A DNA stretch of 6,397 nucleotides, taken from Gallionellaceae bacterium. Its GTDB lineage: Bacteria > Pseudomonadota > Gammaproteobacteria > Burkholderiales > Gallionellaceae. Position numbers and translations under genes: made by a program. The notes beneath the pieces were generated by a model. The model was not told where the DNA came from, ran no database searches, and worked only from the letters and a program-made list of their open reading frames with translations. The first letter of the stretch is position 1; every line of letters begins with the position of its first letter. Below, in pieces: positions 1 to 6,221 of this stretch. Location: positions 1 to 6,397 of the forward strand of contig CANFCA010000068.1 of assembly GCA_947445045.1 (NCBI GenBank). Direction: 5' to 3'.

Positions 1-1191
1 CCGTTAGTAGGCGCACTGTTGGCTGCCAGCGTGCCAGCAATGGCAGCTGATATGGCAGGCACAGGTGGCTTAGAGGCGACAGGTTATACACGTGGTGGTG
101 TATTTAGTGGCACGCCTCGTGGTGGTTATTCACTTGGTGGCGACATGCAAAAATTTCGCCTTGGTAATGAAGGAGACAATGGTTTTGAGTTAGAGCTGCG
201 CAAAACGTTTGATGTAGGCAACGGTATGAAGTGGAGCATGGACTACATGCCTACAGTATGGAATGGCTCATTCGGCGCAAACCAAGCTTACGCTGAAATG
301 ACTGGGTTGGATTTCGCGCCAGCAGCTAAATTCTGGGCAGGTCAACGTCGTTTGCGTATTCAAGACGTGCATATCGTCGATCATTTCTTTATGGATTACG
401 GTATCAACTTTGGCGCGGGTATGACCGATTACAACCTAGGCTTTGCTAAATTGGGTGTGGGCGTATTCAATGGCGGATCTTTGGATAATAAAAACTCTGT
501 GCAAAATAACGCACGCCGTGTGAACGTGGACTTATCTGAAATCCAAAGTAACGCAGGCGGTGTAGTGCGTGTACTAGGTACAGTGGTTAGTGGTAATTAC
601 GTACTAGGCTCACCAGGTTCGGGCATTGGCATCTCCCATAACCAATCTGACTTTTTGGTTAAGGGTTTGACCAACACTTTGTTCTTGCAAACTGCAAGTG
701 GTCACGCAGGGCTAAATGGTCAATTTCTTGGCTTGGGTGATGTCGCAACTGGTGGAACAGATCAACCGGGTAAAAAGAGTAACCGAATCGGCGATTCTAT
801 CAACTGGCAAAGTGGCATGTTTGGTGGCCAGGCATTAGCCGTAGTGCAAAATGCCAAGGATGATGGCGGCGCAAATGATGGCAAAAACACCAAGGACATT
901 ACTTTGGGGGGGCGTATTTCTTACGCGCTGTCGCACAACTTCAAAATGTTGGTTGAGGCCGGTATGAATAGCCGCACGCCAGATGGAGGCAACAAGCAAA
1001 CACTTAACAAGATTACGATTGCGCCGACATTGTCATTGGGTTCGGATTTTTGGTCACGCCCTGAGTTGCGTTTCTATGTGACTCAAGCCAACTGGAATTC
1101 AGATGCGGCTATTGCAAATGCAGCTAGCTTTGGTGCAGGTGGGCGCACTTCCGCTACCACTACTGGCGCACAAATCGAAGTTTGGTGGTAA
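1..1191 (+). CDS. LamB/maltoporin-family carbohydrate porin, 5' end outside the window
   Basis: Outer-membrane beta-barrel channel for sugars; 396 residues are visible. The frame is open to base 1 and begins with the hydrophobic end of a signal peptide (PLVGALLAASVPAMA), so the true start lies upstream. The TTG at 19 falls inside that signal peptide and is not the start. Cleavage is likely after AMA, near residue 15. LamB-like segments are GYTRGGVFSG (about 23-32), the FRLGNEGDN block (about 52-60) and WAGQRRLRIQDVHIVDHFFMDYG (about 112-134), which matches the maltoporin WAGKR..DVH..D..YWD region. The chain ends in VWW, with the terminal aromatic residue typical of outer-membrane barrels. At about 380 mature residues it is shorter than E. 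coli LamB (421), and it has no cysteine, so it lacks the loop disulfide known there. Position ahead of a sugar ABC transporter suggests it brings that transporter's substrate across the outer membrane. The family call is firm; the substrate is unknown. Confidence 0.88.
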   Translation, partial: PLVGALLAASVPAMAADMAGTGGLEATGYTRGGVFSGTPRGGYSLGGDMQKFRLGNEGDNGFELELRKTFDVGNGMKWSMDYMPTVWNGSFGANQAYAEMTGLDFAPAAKFWAGQRRLRIQDVHIVDHFFMDYGINFGAGMTDYNLGFAKLGVGVFNGGSLDNKNSVQNNARRVNVDLSEIQSNAGGVVRVLGTVVSGNYVLGSPGSGIGISHNQSDFLVKGLTNTLFLQTASGHAGLNGQFLGLGDVATGGTDQPGKKSNRIGDSINWQSGMFGGQALAVVQNAKDDGGANDGKNTKDITLGGRISYALSHNFKMLVEAGMNSRTPDGGNKQTLNKITIAPTLSLGSDFWSRPELRFYVTQANWNSDAAIANAASFGAGGRTSATTTGAQIEVWW

Positions 1192-1201
1192 GCAGCACTT
1201 C

Positions 1202-1229
1202 GGTTAACAACTAAACATCGTTGTTAGCC
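1202..1229 (+). other. Hairpin just downstream of the porin gene
   Basis: Arms 1202-1211 (GGTTAACAAC) and 1220-1229 (GTTGTTAGCC) can form a 10-bp stem with one G-U pair and an 8-base loop. It begins 11 bases after the porin stop. A T5 run follows at 1240-1244, but 10 bases lie between stem and run, so this is not a canonical intrinsic terminator. It may protect the porin mRNA 3' end or partly terminate transcription. Confidence 0.5.
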
Positions 1230-1233
1230 AGTC

Positions 1234-1243
1234 AAAACGTTTT
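1234..1243. promoter_or_regulatory. Candidate LacI-family operator (AAAACGTTTT palindrome)
   Basis: This is a perfect 10-bp palindrome with central CG, in the gap before the binding-protein gene and between two hairpins. AAACGTTT-type cores with a central CG are characteristic of LacI-family operators, which often control sugar operons. The palindrome does not extend further (C at 1233, T at 1244), and I see no convincing -35/-10 pair beside it. No LacI-type gene lies in the window. The operator role is inferred. Confidence 0.35.
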
Positions 1244-1245
1244 TC

Positions 1246-1273
1246 TGCACACGCCCATTATTAGGCGTGTGCA
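1246..1273 (+). other. Perfect 10-bp inverted repeat upstream of the binding-protein gene
   Basis: Arms TGCACACGCC (1246-1255) and GGCGTGTGCA (1264-1273) are exact reverse complements around an 8-base loop (CATTATTA). The stem is GC-rich and should be stable in RNA. No T-run follows on either strand, so it does not look like an intrinsic terminator. It ends 19 bases before the ribosome binding site of the next gene. It could act as an mRNA-stabilising or processing barrier between porin and binding-protein messages, or as a protein-binding dyad in DNA. Confidence 0.6.
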
Positions 1274-1304
1274 TGAGATCACTTAAATACACGAGGGCAA
1301 TAAA

Positions 1305-2261
1305 ATGAATATCAAACATGTAGTGAGCCGCTTGGCGGTTGCTTTGATTTCGGTCAGCTTGATGTCGGTTGCGCACGCGGAACTGACTATCGCTTACATC
1401 ACCAATGGCAATACCAATGAAGGTTGGACGCTGATTAACGGCGGTGCAAAAGAGGCAGGTAAAAAAGCAGGGGTGAAGTTTATCGAGTTGGCGGCAGAAA
1501 AAGGCGAGCTGTCCAAGCAACTGGCTATCGTCGAAGACATGATTACGCGTAAGGTTGACGCGATTGCGATTGCACCTGTTGATAGCGCAGGTATTTCACC
1601 CGCAGTAAATCGTGCGTTGGCGGCGGGCATTCCTGTCGTTGCAGTGGATACCAATGTGACAGGTTCTAAAATCACCAGCTATGTGGCAACCGACAATATC
1701 AAGGCTGCAAACGTGCAAGGGGAATGGGCTGCGGGTCAGATCAAAGATGGCGATAAAGTGATTTACATCACGGGCGACCTAGGTCAATCAACAGGTCAAG
1801 AACGCAAAAAGGGTTTTGTTGATGCACTGAAAGCAAAACGTCCTCATGCAAAAATCATCGAAGTCTCTACGACGTGGGATCAGACTCAAGCGCAAAACGG
1901 CGTGGAATCTAGCTTGCGTGCCAATAGCGACGTTAAGTTGATTGCTTGCGCATGGGATGGTGGTGCATTAGGTGCTGTGGCGGCGATGAAAGGTGCAGGC
2001 ATTAAACCTGGCGAAATTAAATTGGCCGGCTTCGATGGTTCACCAGGCGGTTTGGATATGATGAAGCAAGGTTGGCAGCAAGCGAACGCTGCGCAAATGT
2101 TGGCGAAGATTGGTGCGGTTGGTGTGGAAACCGCGATTGCAGCTGCTAAGAAACAAAAGGTAGAAGCGCGTATCGACACGGGTGCATTTTTGGTTTTACC
2201 TTCTAACGTGGACAAGTTCGCCAAAGATTCTGGCGTAGCGCAGTTCATGAAAGTGAAATGA
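1305..2261 (+). CDS. Periplasmic sugar-binding protein of a CUT2 ABC transporter (RbsB/FrcB-like)
   Basis: Soluble periplasmic receptor that captures a monosaccharide and delivers it to the permease encoded next; 318 residues. The ATG at 1305 has GAGGG (1293-1297) seven bases upstream. Residues 1-25 form a signal peptide (MNIKH, hydrophobic core, AHA) with cleavage before Glu26. The mature part is a type I periplasmic-binding fold. It runs LTIAYITNGNTNEGW, GGAKEAGKKAG, the VDAIAIAPVDSAGI and GIPVVAVDTN strands, YVATDN (Asp at the ribose-binding-protein ASDN site), GQERKKGF (Arg conserved), then AGFDGSPGG with the conserved Asp. Where RbsB has an Asn in FAQND, this protein has CAWDGG, so the sugar pocket differs from the ribose type. 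It lies 113 bases after the porin and 68 before the permease, with hairpins in both gaps. Family call is strong; ligand is not determined, with fructose or a similar sugar favoured from gene order. Confidence 0.93.
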   Translation: MNIKHVVSRLAVALISVSLMSVAHAELTIAYITNGNTNEGWTLINGGAKEAGKKAGVKFIELAAEKGELSKQLAIVEDMITRKVDAIAIAPVDSAGISPAVNRALAAGIPVVAVDTNVTGSKITSYVATDNIKAANVQGEWAAGQIKDGDKVIYITGDLGQSTGQERKKGFVDALKAKRPHAKIIEVSTTWDQTQAQNGVESSLRANSDVKLIACAWDGGALGAVAAMKGAGIKPGEIKLAGFDGSPGGLDMMKQGWQQANAAQMLAKIGAVGVETAIAAAKKQKVEARIDTGAFLVLPSNVDKFAKDSGVAQFMKVK

Positions 2262-2282
2262 TTTTCCTGAGTCATTAAAAAT

Positions 2283-2312
2283 CAAGGTGGCTGCACTCTC
2301 CCAGTCACCTTG
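2283..2312 (+). other. Strong hairpin between binding-protein and permease genes
   Basis: Arms CAAGGTGGCTG (2283-2293) and CAGTCACCTTG (2302-2312) form an 11-bp stem with one G-U pair and an 8-base loop. It starts 21 bases after the binding-protein stop and is followed by TCTTTC, only a weak U tract. The permease ribosome binding site AAGGA starts 6 bases after the stem. In many sugar ABC operons a stem-loop here stabilises the upstream message or partly terminates transcription, giving far more binding protein than membrane protein. That role is inferred. Confidence 0.6.
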
Positions 2313-2329
2313 TCTTTCAAGGAATCAAT

Positions 2330-3277
2330 ATGAAATATCTCACACGACAAGAATGGTACGGCGCACTCGTTGCCGTATTGGTACTCGGTGTTTTGCTGTC
2401 TATCGCATCGCCCTATTTTTTGAACAGTCGTAACCTCAGCAACATCCTCGTGCAAGCGTCAGTGGTGGCTTTGTTAGCAGGCGGGCAGACCTTCGTGATT
2501 TTGACCGGTGGCGTTGATCTCGCGGTGGGTGCGTTAACCGCATTAGCCGGTGCGATGGCAGGTTACATGATGGTGAAGCTGGGCATAGATCCCTACCTCG
2601 CTATCCTCGCCGCGTTTGCGATTGGCGCAGGGGTGGGTTTGTTTAATGGCTACTTGGTTGCCTTCGTCGGCATCCCTTCATTTATTGTCACCTTGGGTGG
2701 TTTAACACTGTGGCGCGGGCTGGCCTTTGACGCGACGGGCGGCTTTGATATGTCGGGTATGCCAGAGCCATTTCCGTTCATTGGCTACGGTGAATTATTT
2801 GGTTTGATACCCATGCCGATTGTGGTGATGGTGTTGTTTTACGTGAGCATGTCATTCGTTTTATCCAGCACCAAATTGGGTCGTTATGTTTACGCCATCG
2901 GCTCGAATGAAATGGGTGCGCGTCAGGTCGGCATCAACATTCGCTGGTACAAACTCGGCGTGTATGTCGTATCAGGATTGTGCTGTGCGTTAGCCGCGCT
3001 GGTGCTAATCGGTCGCATGGATTCATCCAGCGGCAAGATGGCGCAAATGTTTGAGTTGGATGCGATTGCTGCGGTGATACTGGGCGGCACGTCATTGTTC
3101 GGTGGTCGCGGCAGCATCATCGGCAGTTTGCTCGGCGCGATTTTAATCACTATGATCCGCAACGGTATGAACCTGCTGGAAATCTCGCAATTTAAGCAAA
3201 TGATGGCAATCGGTGCGGTAGTGATTATCGCAGTTTGGATCGACGTAATCCGTCGCAAACGTTTACTGCGCAAATAG
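2330..3277 (+). CDS. CUT2-family sugar ABC transporter permease (RbsC/FrcC-like)
   Basis: Inner-membrane subunit that forms the sugar channel, probably as a homodimer; 315 residues, the usual length for the family. AAGGA (2319-2323) lies six bases before the ATG. Hydrophobic segments appear near residues 11-30, 42-60, 64-84, 89-113, 115-132, 158-179, 207-228, 244-276 and 290-306. The loop GSNEMGARQVGIN (191-203) corresponds to the cytoplasmic coupling motif that docks on the ATPase. ILGGTSLFGGRGSIIGSLLGA (250-270) is the hallmark C-terminal block of the BPD_transp_2 family. The early stretch FLNSRNLSNILVQASVVALLAGGQTFVILTGGVDLAVG (30-67) is also typical. The protein ends in a basic tail (RRKRLLRK) consistent with a cytoplasmic C-terminus. 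The ATPase gene follows after 13 bases, so the two are probably cotranscribed and coupled. No oddities seen; substrate not readable from this subunit. Confidence 0.95.
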   Translation: MKYLTRQEWYGALVAVLVLGVLLSIASPYFLNSRNLSNILVQASVVALLAGGQTFVILTGGVDLAVGALTALAGAMAGYMMVKLGIDPYLAILAAFAIGAGVGLFNGYLVAFVGIPSFIVTLGGLTLWRGLAFDATGGFDMSGMPEPFPFIGYGELFGLIPMPIVVMVLFYVSMSFVLSSTKLGRYVYAIGSNEMGARQVGINIRWYKLGVYVVSGLCCALAALVLIGRMDSSSGKMAQMFELDAIAAVILGGTSLFGGRGSIIGSLLGAILITMIRNGMNLLEISQFKQMMAIGAVVIIAVWIDVIRRKRLLRK

Positions 3278-3290
3278 ATAGGGGATGAAA

Positions 3291-4103
3291 ATGAGTAACC
3301 AAACTCCTGTATTAAGAATTCGCGGACTCACCAAGCACTACGGAGGTGTGAAGGCGTTGACTGAAGCAAATTTTGCGTTAGCGCCAGGTGAACATGCAGC
3401 GATAGTCGGTGACAACGGCGCGGGGAAAAGCACCTTCGTGCGTCTGATAACGGGTGTGGAGCAACCCAATGATGGAACAATTTGCATCGATGGCAAAGAG
3501 GTTAATTTTGATTCACCGTTAGATGCGCGCGACCAAGGTATTGAGACGGTGTATCAAACACTGGCACTGGCTGAAGATTTGGATGTGCCCGCGAATATAT
3601 TTTTGGGTAGAGAAAAAGTGCTGGTTAATTTAGGGCCGTTGTCGATACTCAATCACAAAGCCATGCGTGAAGAATCAGTCAACATGTTGGCGACTACGGG
3701 TGTGAAAATTCAAGACATGAGCGAAACACTGCGTGGCATGTCCGGTGGGCAACGTCAGTGTGTGGCGATTGCGCGTGCCGCAGGCTTCGCCAAAAAAATG
3801 ATCATTTTGGATGAACCGACTGCCGCGTTGGGCATACAAGAAACGGCGCGCGTTGAAGAGATTATCAAAGGCTTAAAAGCACGCGGCGTGCCGCTTATTA
3901 TCATTAGTCATAACCTGCGCCAAGTATTCGATTTGGCCGATCGCATCTGGGTATTTCGTCAAGGTCGCATCGTTGCCTCAGTGCTAAAAAAAGACTCCAA
4001 CCCGGAACAAATTGTCGGGCTGATAACGGGCGCAGTGAGTCCTGATAACGTGCCCGGCGCAACCGATTTATTAACGGCTATTTCGGTTTTTCGTGAGACG
4101 TAG
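3291..4103 (+). CDS. Single-domain ATPase of a CUT2 sugar ABC transporter (FrcA-like)
   Basis: Cytoplasmic subunit that hydrolyses ATP to drive sugar import; 270 residues from this start. ATG occurs at 3285 and 3291 in the same frame. I chose 3291 because AGGGG (3280-3284) lies six bases before it but directly abuts 3285; the longer form would add only Met-Lys. Motifs, numbered from 3291: A-loop Tyr17 (KHYGG), Walker A GDNGAGKST (40-48, Lys46), Q-loop Gln89 (VYQTLAL), signature MSGGQRQ (150-156), Walker B IILDEPT with Asp174/Glu175, and switch His207 (ISHN). All catalytic residues are present. The D-loop reads AALG instead of SALD, a variation I recall from related CUT2 ATPases. RbsA and XylG carry two such domains in about 500 residues. 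This protein has one, as in FrcA, so two copies should pair per transporter. It sits between permease and kinase as in frcBCAK loci. Confidence 0.93.
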   Translation: MSNQTPVLRIRGLTKHYGGVKALTEANFALAPGEHAAIVGDNGAGKSTFVRLITGVEQPNDGTICIDGKEVNFDSPLDARDQGIETVYQTLALAEDLDVPANIFLGREKVLVNLGPLSILNHKAMREESVNMLATTGVKIQDMSETLRGMSGGQRQCVAIARAAGFAKKMIILDEPTAALGIQETARVEEIIKGLKARGVPLIIISHNLRQVFDLADRIWVFRQGRIVASVLKKDSNPEQIVGLITGAVSPDNVPGATDLLTAISVFRET

Positions 4104-4128
4104 CAGTTCAATCTAGTTTTAAAAAATC

Positions 4129-5067
4129 ATGACAAATAATTTCCCTCGGTACGTTGTATTCGGCGAAGCCCTGACCGATATGCTTCGGCAGGATGACGGT
4201 CGGTGGTTGGCTGTTCCCGGTGGTGCATCTTGGAATGCAGCACGTGTGGGTGCCAAACTAGGTGTGCCGACTGCCCTTGCTGGTGCGGTGAGTACAGACC
4301 TTTTCGGAGATCAGCTCGAAAGCGAAGGAGCAGCTGCAGGGTTGGACGGACGTTTTCTACAACGCATTGATGCAGCACCGTTGCTCGCGATAGTACCTTC
4401 GCAACATCCACCACAGTATTTTTTCATCGGTAACGATAGCGCTGATCTACATTTCAATCCCGGTCTATTGCCAGCAGGATGGCGAGAAGCGGTTGATGTG
4501 GTGCAGTTTGGTGGTATTAGTATGATGCGCAAGCCACTTTCTTTAAAATTACTGGCGGAAGCGGGTGCTGCAAAATCGGCTGGTAAGAAAATCGCGTTTG
4601 ATCCAAATTATCGCAGCATGGCAGTCACACCAGATTATCCCGAAACGTTTCGCGCCATCGCATCACTCGCTAGCTATATAAAAGTTTCTGACGATGATTT
4701 GATCGGCATATTTCCCGGATTGAGTCCAGCGGATGGTTTGGCAACCCTACGTGCTTTAGCACCAACCGCGCAGATATTGCTTACACGCGGTGCGATGGGC
4801 ATGACGCTGTTCAACGGCTCAGAGGTGGTTGAGCAAGCCGCATTTACGATTTTTGTGGCGGATACGGTGGGCTGCGGTGATGCGGCGATGGGCGGTTGGA
4901 TGGTCAGCTTATTGTTGCGCCCGACAGCAAATAATATCGCCCATCTTCAATTGTCGGCGGCAACGGCAGCACTGGCAGCTACACAAGCCGGTCCTTATCC
5001 CCCTTCAGCTGATGAAGTCGATGCACTGCTAACTCAAAGAGGATATAAGTCGTGGTTAGCCCAGTAA
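4129..5067 (+). CDS. PfkB-family carbohydrate kinase, probably fructokinase-like
   Basis: Cytoplasmic sugar kinase that transfers the ATP gamma-phosphate to the imported sugar; 312 residues, the normal family size. It opens with RYVVFGEALTDML (7-19), the usual first strand, so the ATG at 4129 is right although only an A-rich leader and no Shine-Dalgarno motif precedes it. The first PfkB signature spans about 31-60 (GGASWNAARVGAKLG, then GAVSTDLFG). FDPNYR (157-162) is typical of fructokinase/KDG-kinase members, and LLTRGAMGMTLF (217-228) is the usual late strand. The second signature reads DTVGCGDAAMGG (245-256), with catalytic-base Asp251 kept but Val and Cys replacing the common Thr and Ala of DTTGAGD. 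It follows the ATPase by 25 bases and overlaps the next gene by 16. Kinase placement after a single-domain ATPase matches frcK. Fructose is favoured; another hexose or a sugar acid remains possible. Confidence 0.88.
   Translation: MTNNFPRYVVFGEALTDMLRQDDGRWLAVPGGASWNAARVGAKLGVPTALAGAVSTDLFGDQLESEGAAAGLDGRFLQRIDAAPLLAIVPSQHPPQYFFIGNDSADLHFNPGLLPAGWREAVDVVQFGGISMMRKPLSLKLLAEAGAAKSAGKKIAFDPNYRSMAVTPDYPETFRAIASLASYIKVSDDDLIGIFPGLSPADGLATLRALAPTAQILLTRGAMGMTLFNGSEVVEQAAFTIFVADTVGCGDAAMGGWMVSLLLRPTANNIAHLQLSAATAALAATQAGPYPPSADEVDALLTQRGYKSWLAQ
4641..4652. promoter_or_regulatory. Perfect 12-bp palindrome CGAAACGTTTCG inside the kinase gene
   Basis: The palindrome has the central CG and AAACGTTT core of LacI-family operators, and by recollection it equals the core of the E. 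coli RbsR operator. It encodes part of the residues PETFR, so it may be a coding coincidence. An intragenic auxiliary operator is possible but unproven. Confidence 0.25.
5038..5054 (+). promoter_or_regulatory. Ribosome binding site that fixes a GTG start for the DUF4432 gene
   Basis: AGAGGA (5038-5043) lies eight bases before GTG at 5052. The next in-frame ATG, at 5073, has only AAGG (5067-5070) two bases away, which is too close to work well. The GTG start is therefore preferred. The site lies within the last codons of the kinase gene, so translation of the two is probably coupled. Confidence 0.7.
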
Positions 5068-6221
5068 AGGTCATGATCGGTGATGAACTAAACAACGTTG
5101 GCGAATTGATCCTAAGTCAGGCTGATGTATCCAGCAGCACGACGGCATTTTCCGTGACCAAACGCAGCTTGCACGGCGGCTTGCGTGGCGGAATGGAAAT
5201 TATCGAAGTGGATAATGGCCGCATGAAGTTTTGGTTATTGCCTGAACGCGGCATGGGCATCTGGAAGGTTTGGTTAGATGGTATTGAGATAGGTTGGCAA
5301 TCACCTGTGCGCGGCCCTGTGCATCCTAAGTTTGTGTCTATTCATGATGAAAGCGGCTTGGGTTGGCTGGGCGGCTTCGATGAGTTGTTGTGCCGTTGTG
5401 GACTGGAAAGCAATGGCGCACCTGAATTTGATACCCAAGGAAAATTAAAATATCCGCTACATGGGAAAATTGCCAACCTGCCTGCATACAAAGTGGCAGC
5501 AAGCGTGGATAGCAACAATGGCGGGATTCGAGTTGACGGTTGCATCGAAGAATCACGCTTCAAATTTCAAAAACTTGAGTTGTGCGCGTCAGTGACTACC
5601 AAGCTGAACTCTAGCGAAATTGTCATTCACGACACAATCACCAATACATCCGACACGGTTGGCGAATTTCAATTGCTGTATCACATCAACTTTGGTGCGC
5701 CTTTAATTGGAGCTGGAGCAGAAGTTTATGCCCCTGTTAAAACTTTAGTACCACGCACGCATCGTGCGGAAGAAGGGGTCAGCGCATGGTCGAAAATTTC
5801 TGCGCCCGAAGTAGGCTTTCGTGAACAAGTTTATTTCATGGACTTGCTTGGCAATGGAGCGGATCAATCGCAAGTGTTATTGCACAATGCGGCGGGTACA
5901 TTGGGGGTCAGTGTACATTTCGATCTCACCCAATTGCCATGTTTCACGTTGTGGAAAAACACCGCCTCAATGCGTGATGGCTATGTCACTGGGCTAGAGC
6001 CGGGCACGAACTACCCCAATCCTCGTTCGTATGAACAATCACAGGGAAGGGTTGAAACTCTGCAACCCGGTGAATCACGTGAGTTTGATTTGCGCTTGGA
6101 ATTTCATCTTGATGAATCAAGTATTGCAAAGGCACAGCAAAAAATTTCTGAGTATCAAGCAACATCTCAGCCGCAAATTCATCAGACGATGCAGGAGGGT
6201 TGGTGTATAGATGTTGTTTAG
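5052..6221 (+). CDS. DUF4432 aldose 1-epimerase-like (galactose-mutarotase fold) protein
   Basis: Predicted cytoplasmic sugar-binding beta-sandwich protein of the galactose mutarotase superfamily; 389 residues from a GTG start, with no signal peptide. Family blocks in order: LLPERGMGIWKVWLDGIEIGWQSP (62-85), GWLGGFDELLCRCGLESNGAP (104-124), LHGKIANLPAY (136-146), LLYHINFGAP (208-217), LWKNTASMRDGYVTGLEPGTNYPN (300-323) and the C-terminal TLQPGE (336-341). His211 in YHINFG and Glu316 in GLEPGTN align with the catalytic His and Glu of classical mutarotases, so ring-anomer interconversion is plausible. The natural substrate of DUF4432 proteins is poorly defined, and another role such as sugar isomerisation or sensing is not excluded. 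Its start overlaps the kinase end by 16 bases, so it belongs to the same operon and should act on the transported sugar or its phosphate. Nothing suggests truncation. Confidence 0.88.
   Translation: MVSPVKVMIGDELNNVGELILSQADVSSSTTAFSVTKRSLHGGLRGGMEIIEVDNGRMKFWLLPERGMGIWKVWLDGIEIGWQSPVRGPVHPKFVSIHDESGLGWLGGFDELLCRCGLESNGAPEFDTQGKLKYPLHGKIANLPAYKVAASVDSNNGGIRVDGCIEESRFKFQKLELCASVTTKLNSSEIVIHDTITNTSDTVGEFQLLYHINFGAPLIGAGAEVYAPVKTLVPRTHRAEEGVSAWSKISAPEVGFREQVYFMDLLGNGADQSQVLLHNAAGTLGVSVHFDLTQLPCFTLWKNTASMRDGYVTGLEPGTNYPNPRSYEQSQGRVETLQPGESREFDLRLEFHLDESSIAKAQQKISEYQATSQPQIHQTMQEGWCIDVV

Noticed and set aside
1246..1273. Intrinsic terminator for the porin gene
   Set aside because: The stem is excellent but no U tract follows it on the + strand, and the minus-strand exit is AGAAAAAC rather than T-rich.
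1204..1289. Sigma-70 promoter for the binding-protein gene (TTAACA or TTGTTA as -35, TAAATA near 1284 as -10)
   Set aside because: No pair combines a good -35 and -10 at 16-18 bases; each candidate has an acceptable half only.
1224..1520. Minus-strand 98-codon frame across the intergenic region and binding-protein start
   Set aside because: It runs antisense to a clear signal peptide and binding domain, shows no family features, and is explained by the codon use of the real gene.
1886..2275. Minus-strand 129-codon frame inside the binding-protein gene
   Set aside because: Ala/Pro/Ser-rich low-information translation antisense to a well-conserved gene; a shadow frame.
3986..3992. A7 run forming an A_AAA_AAA slippery heptamer in the ATPase gene (another A7 at 3792-3798)
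   Set aside because: No downstream pseudoknot or strong stem was apparent, and a -1 shift would hit a stop after about 18 codons with no recognisable product. Lysine codons explain both runs.
4829..5032. Plus-strand 67-codon frame within the kinase gene
   Set aside because: It lies wholly inside the conserved second PfkB signature and C-terminus in another frame, with a Trp/Arg/Gln-rich translation and no ribosome site.
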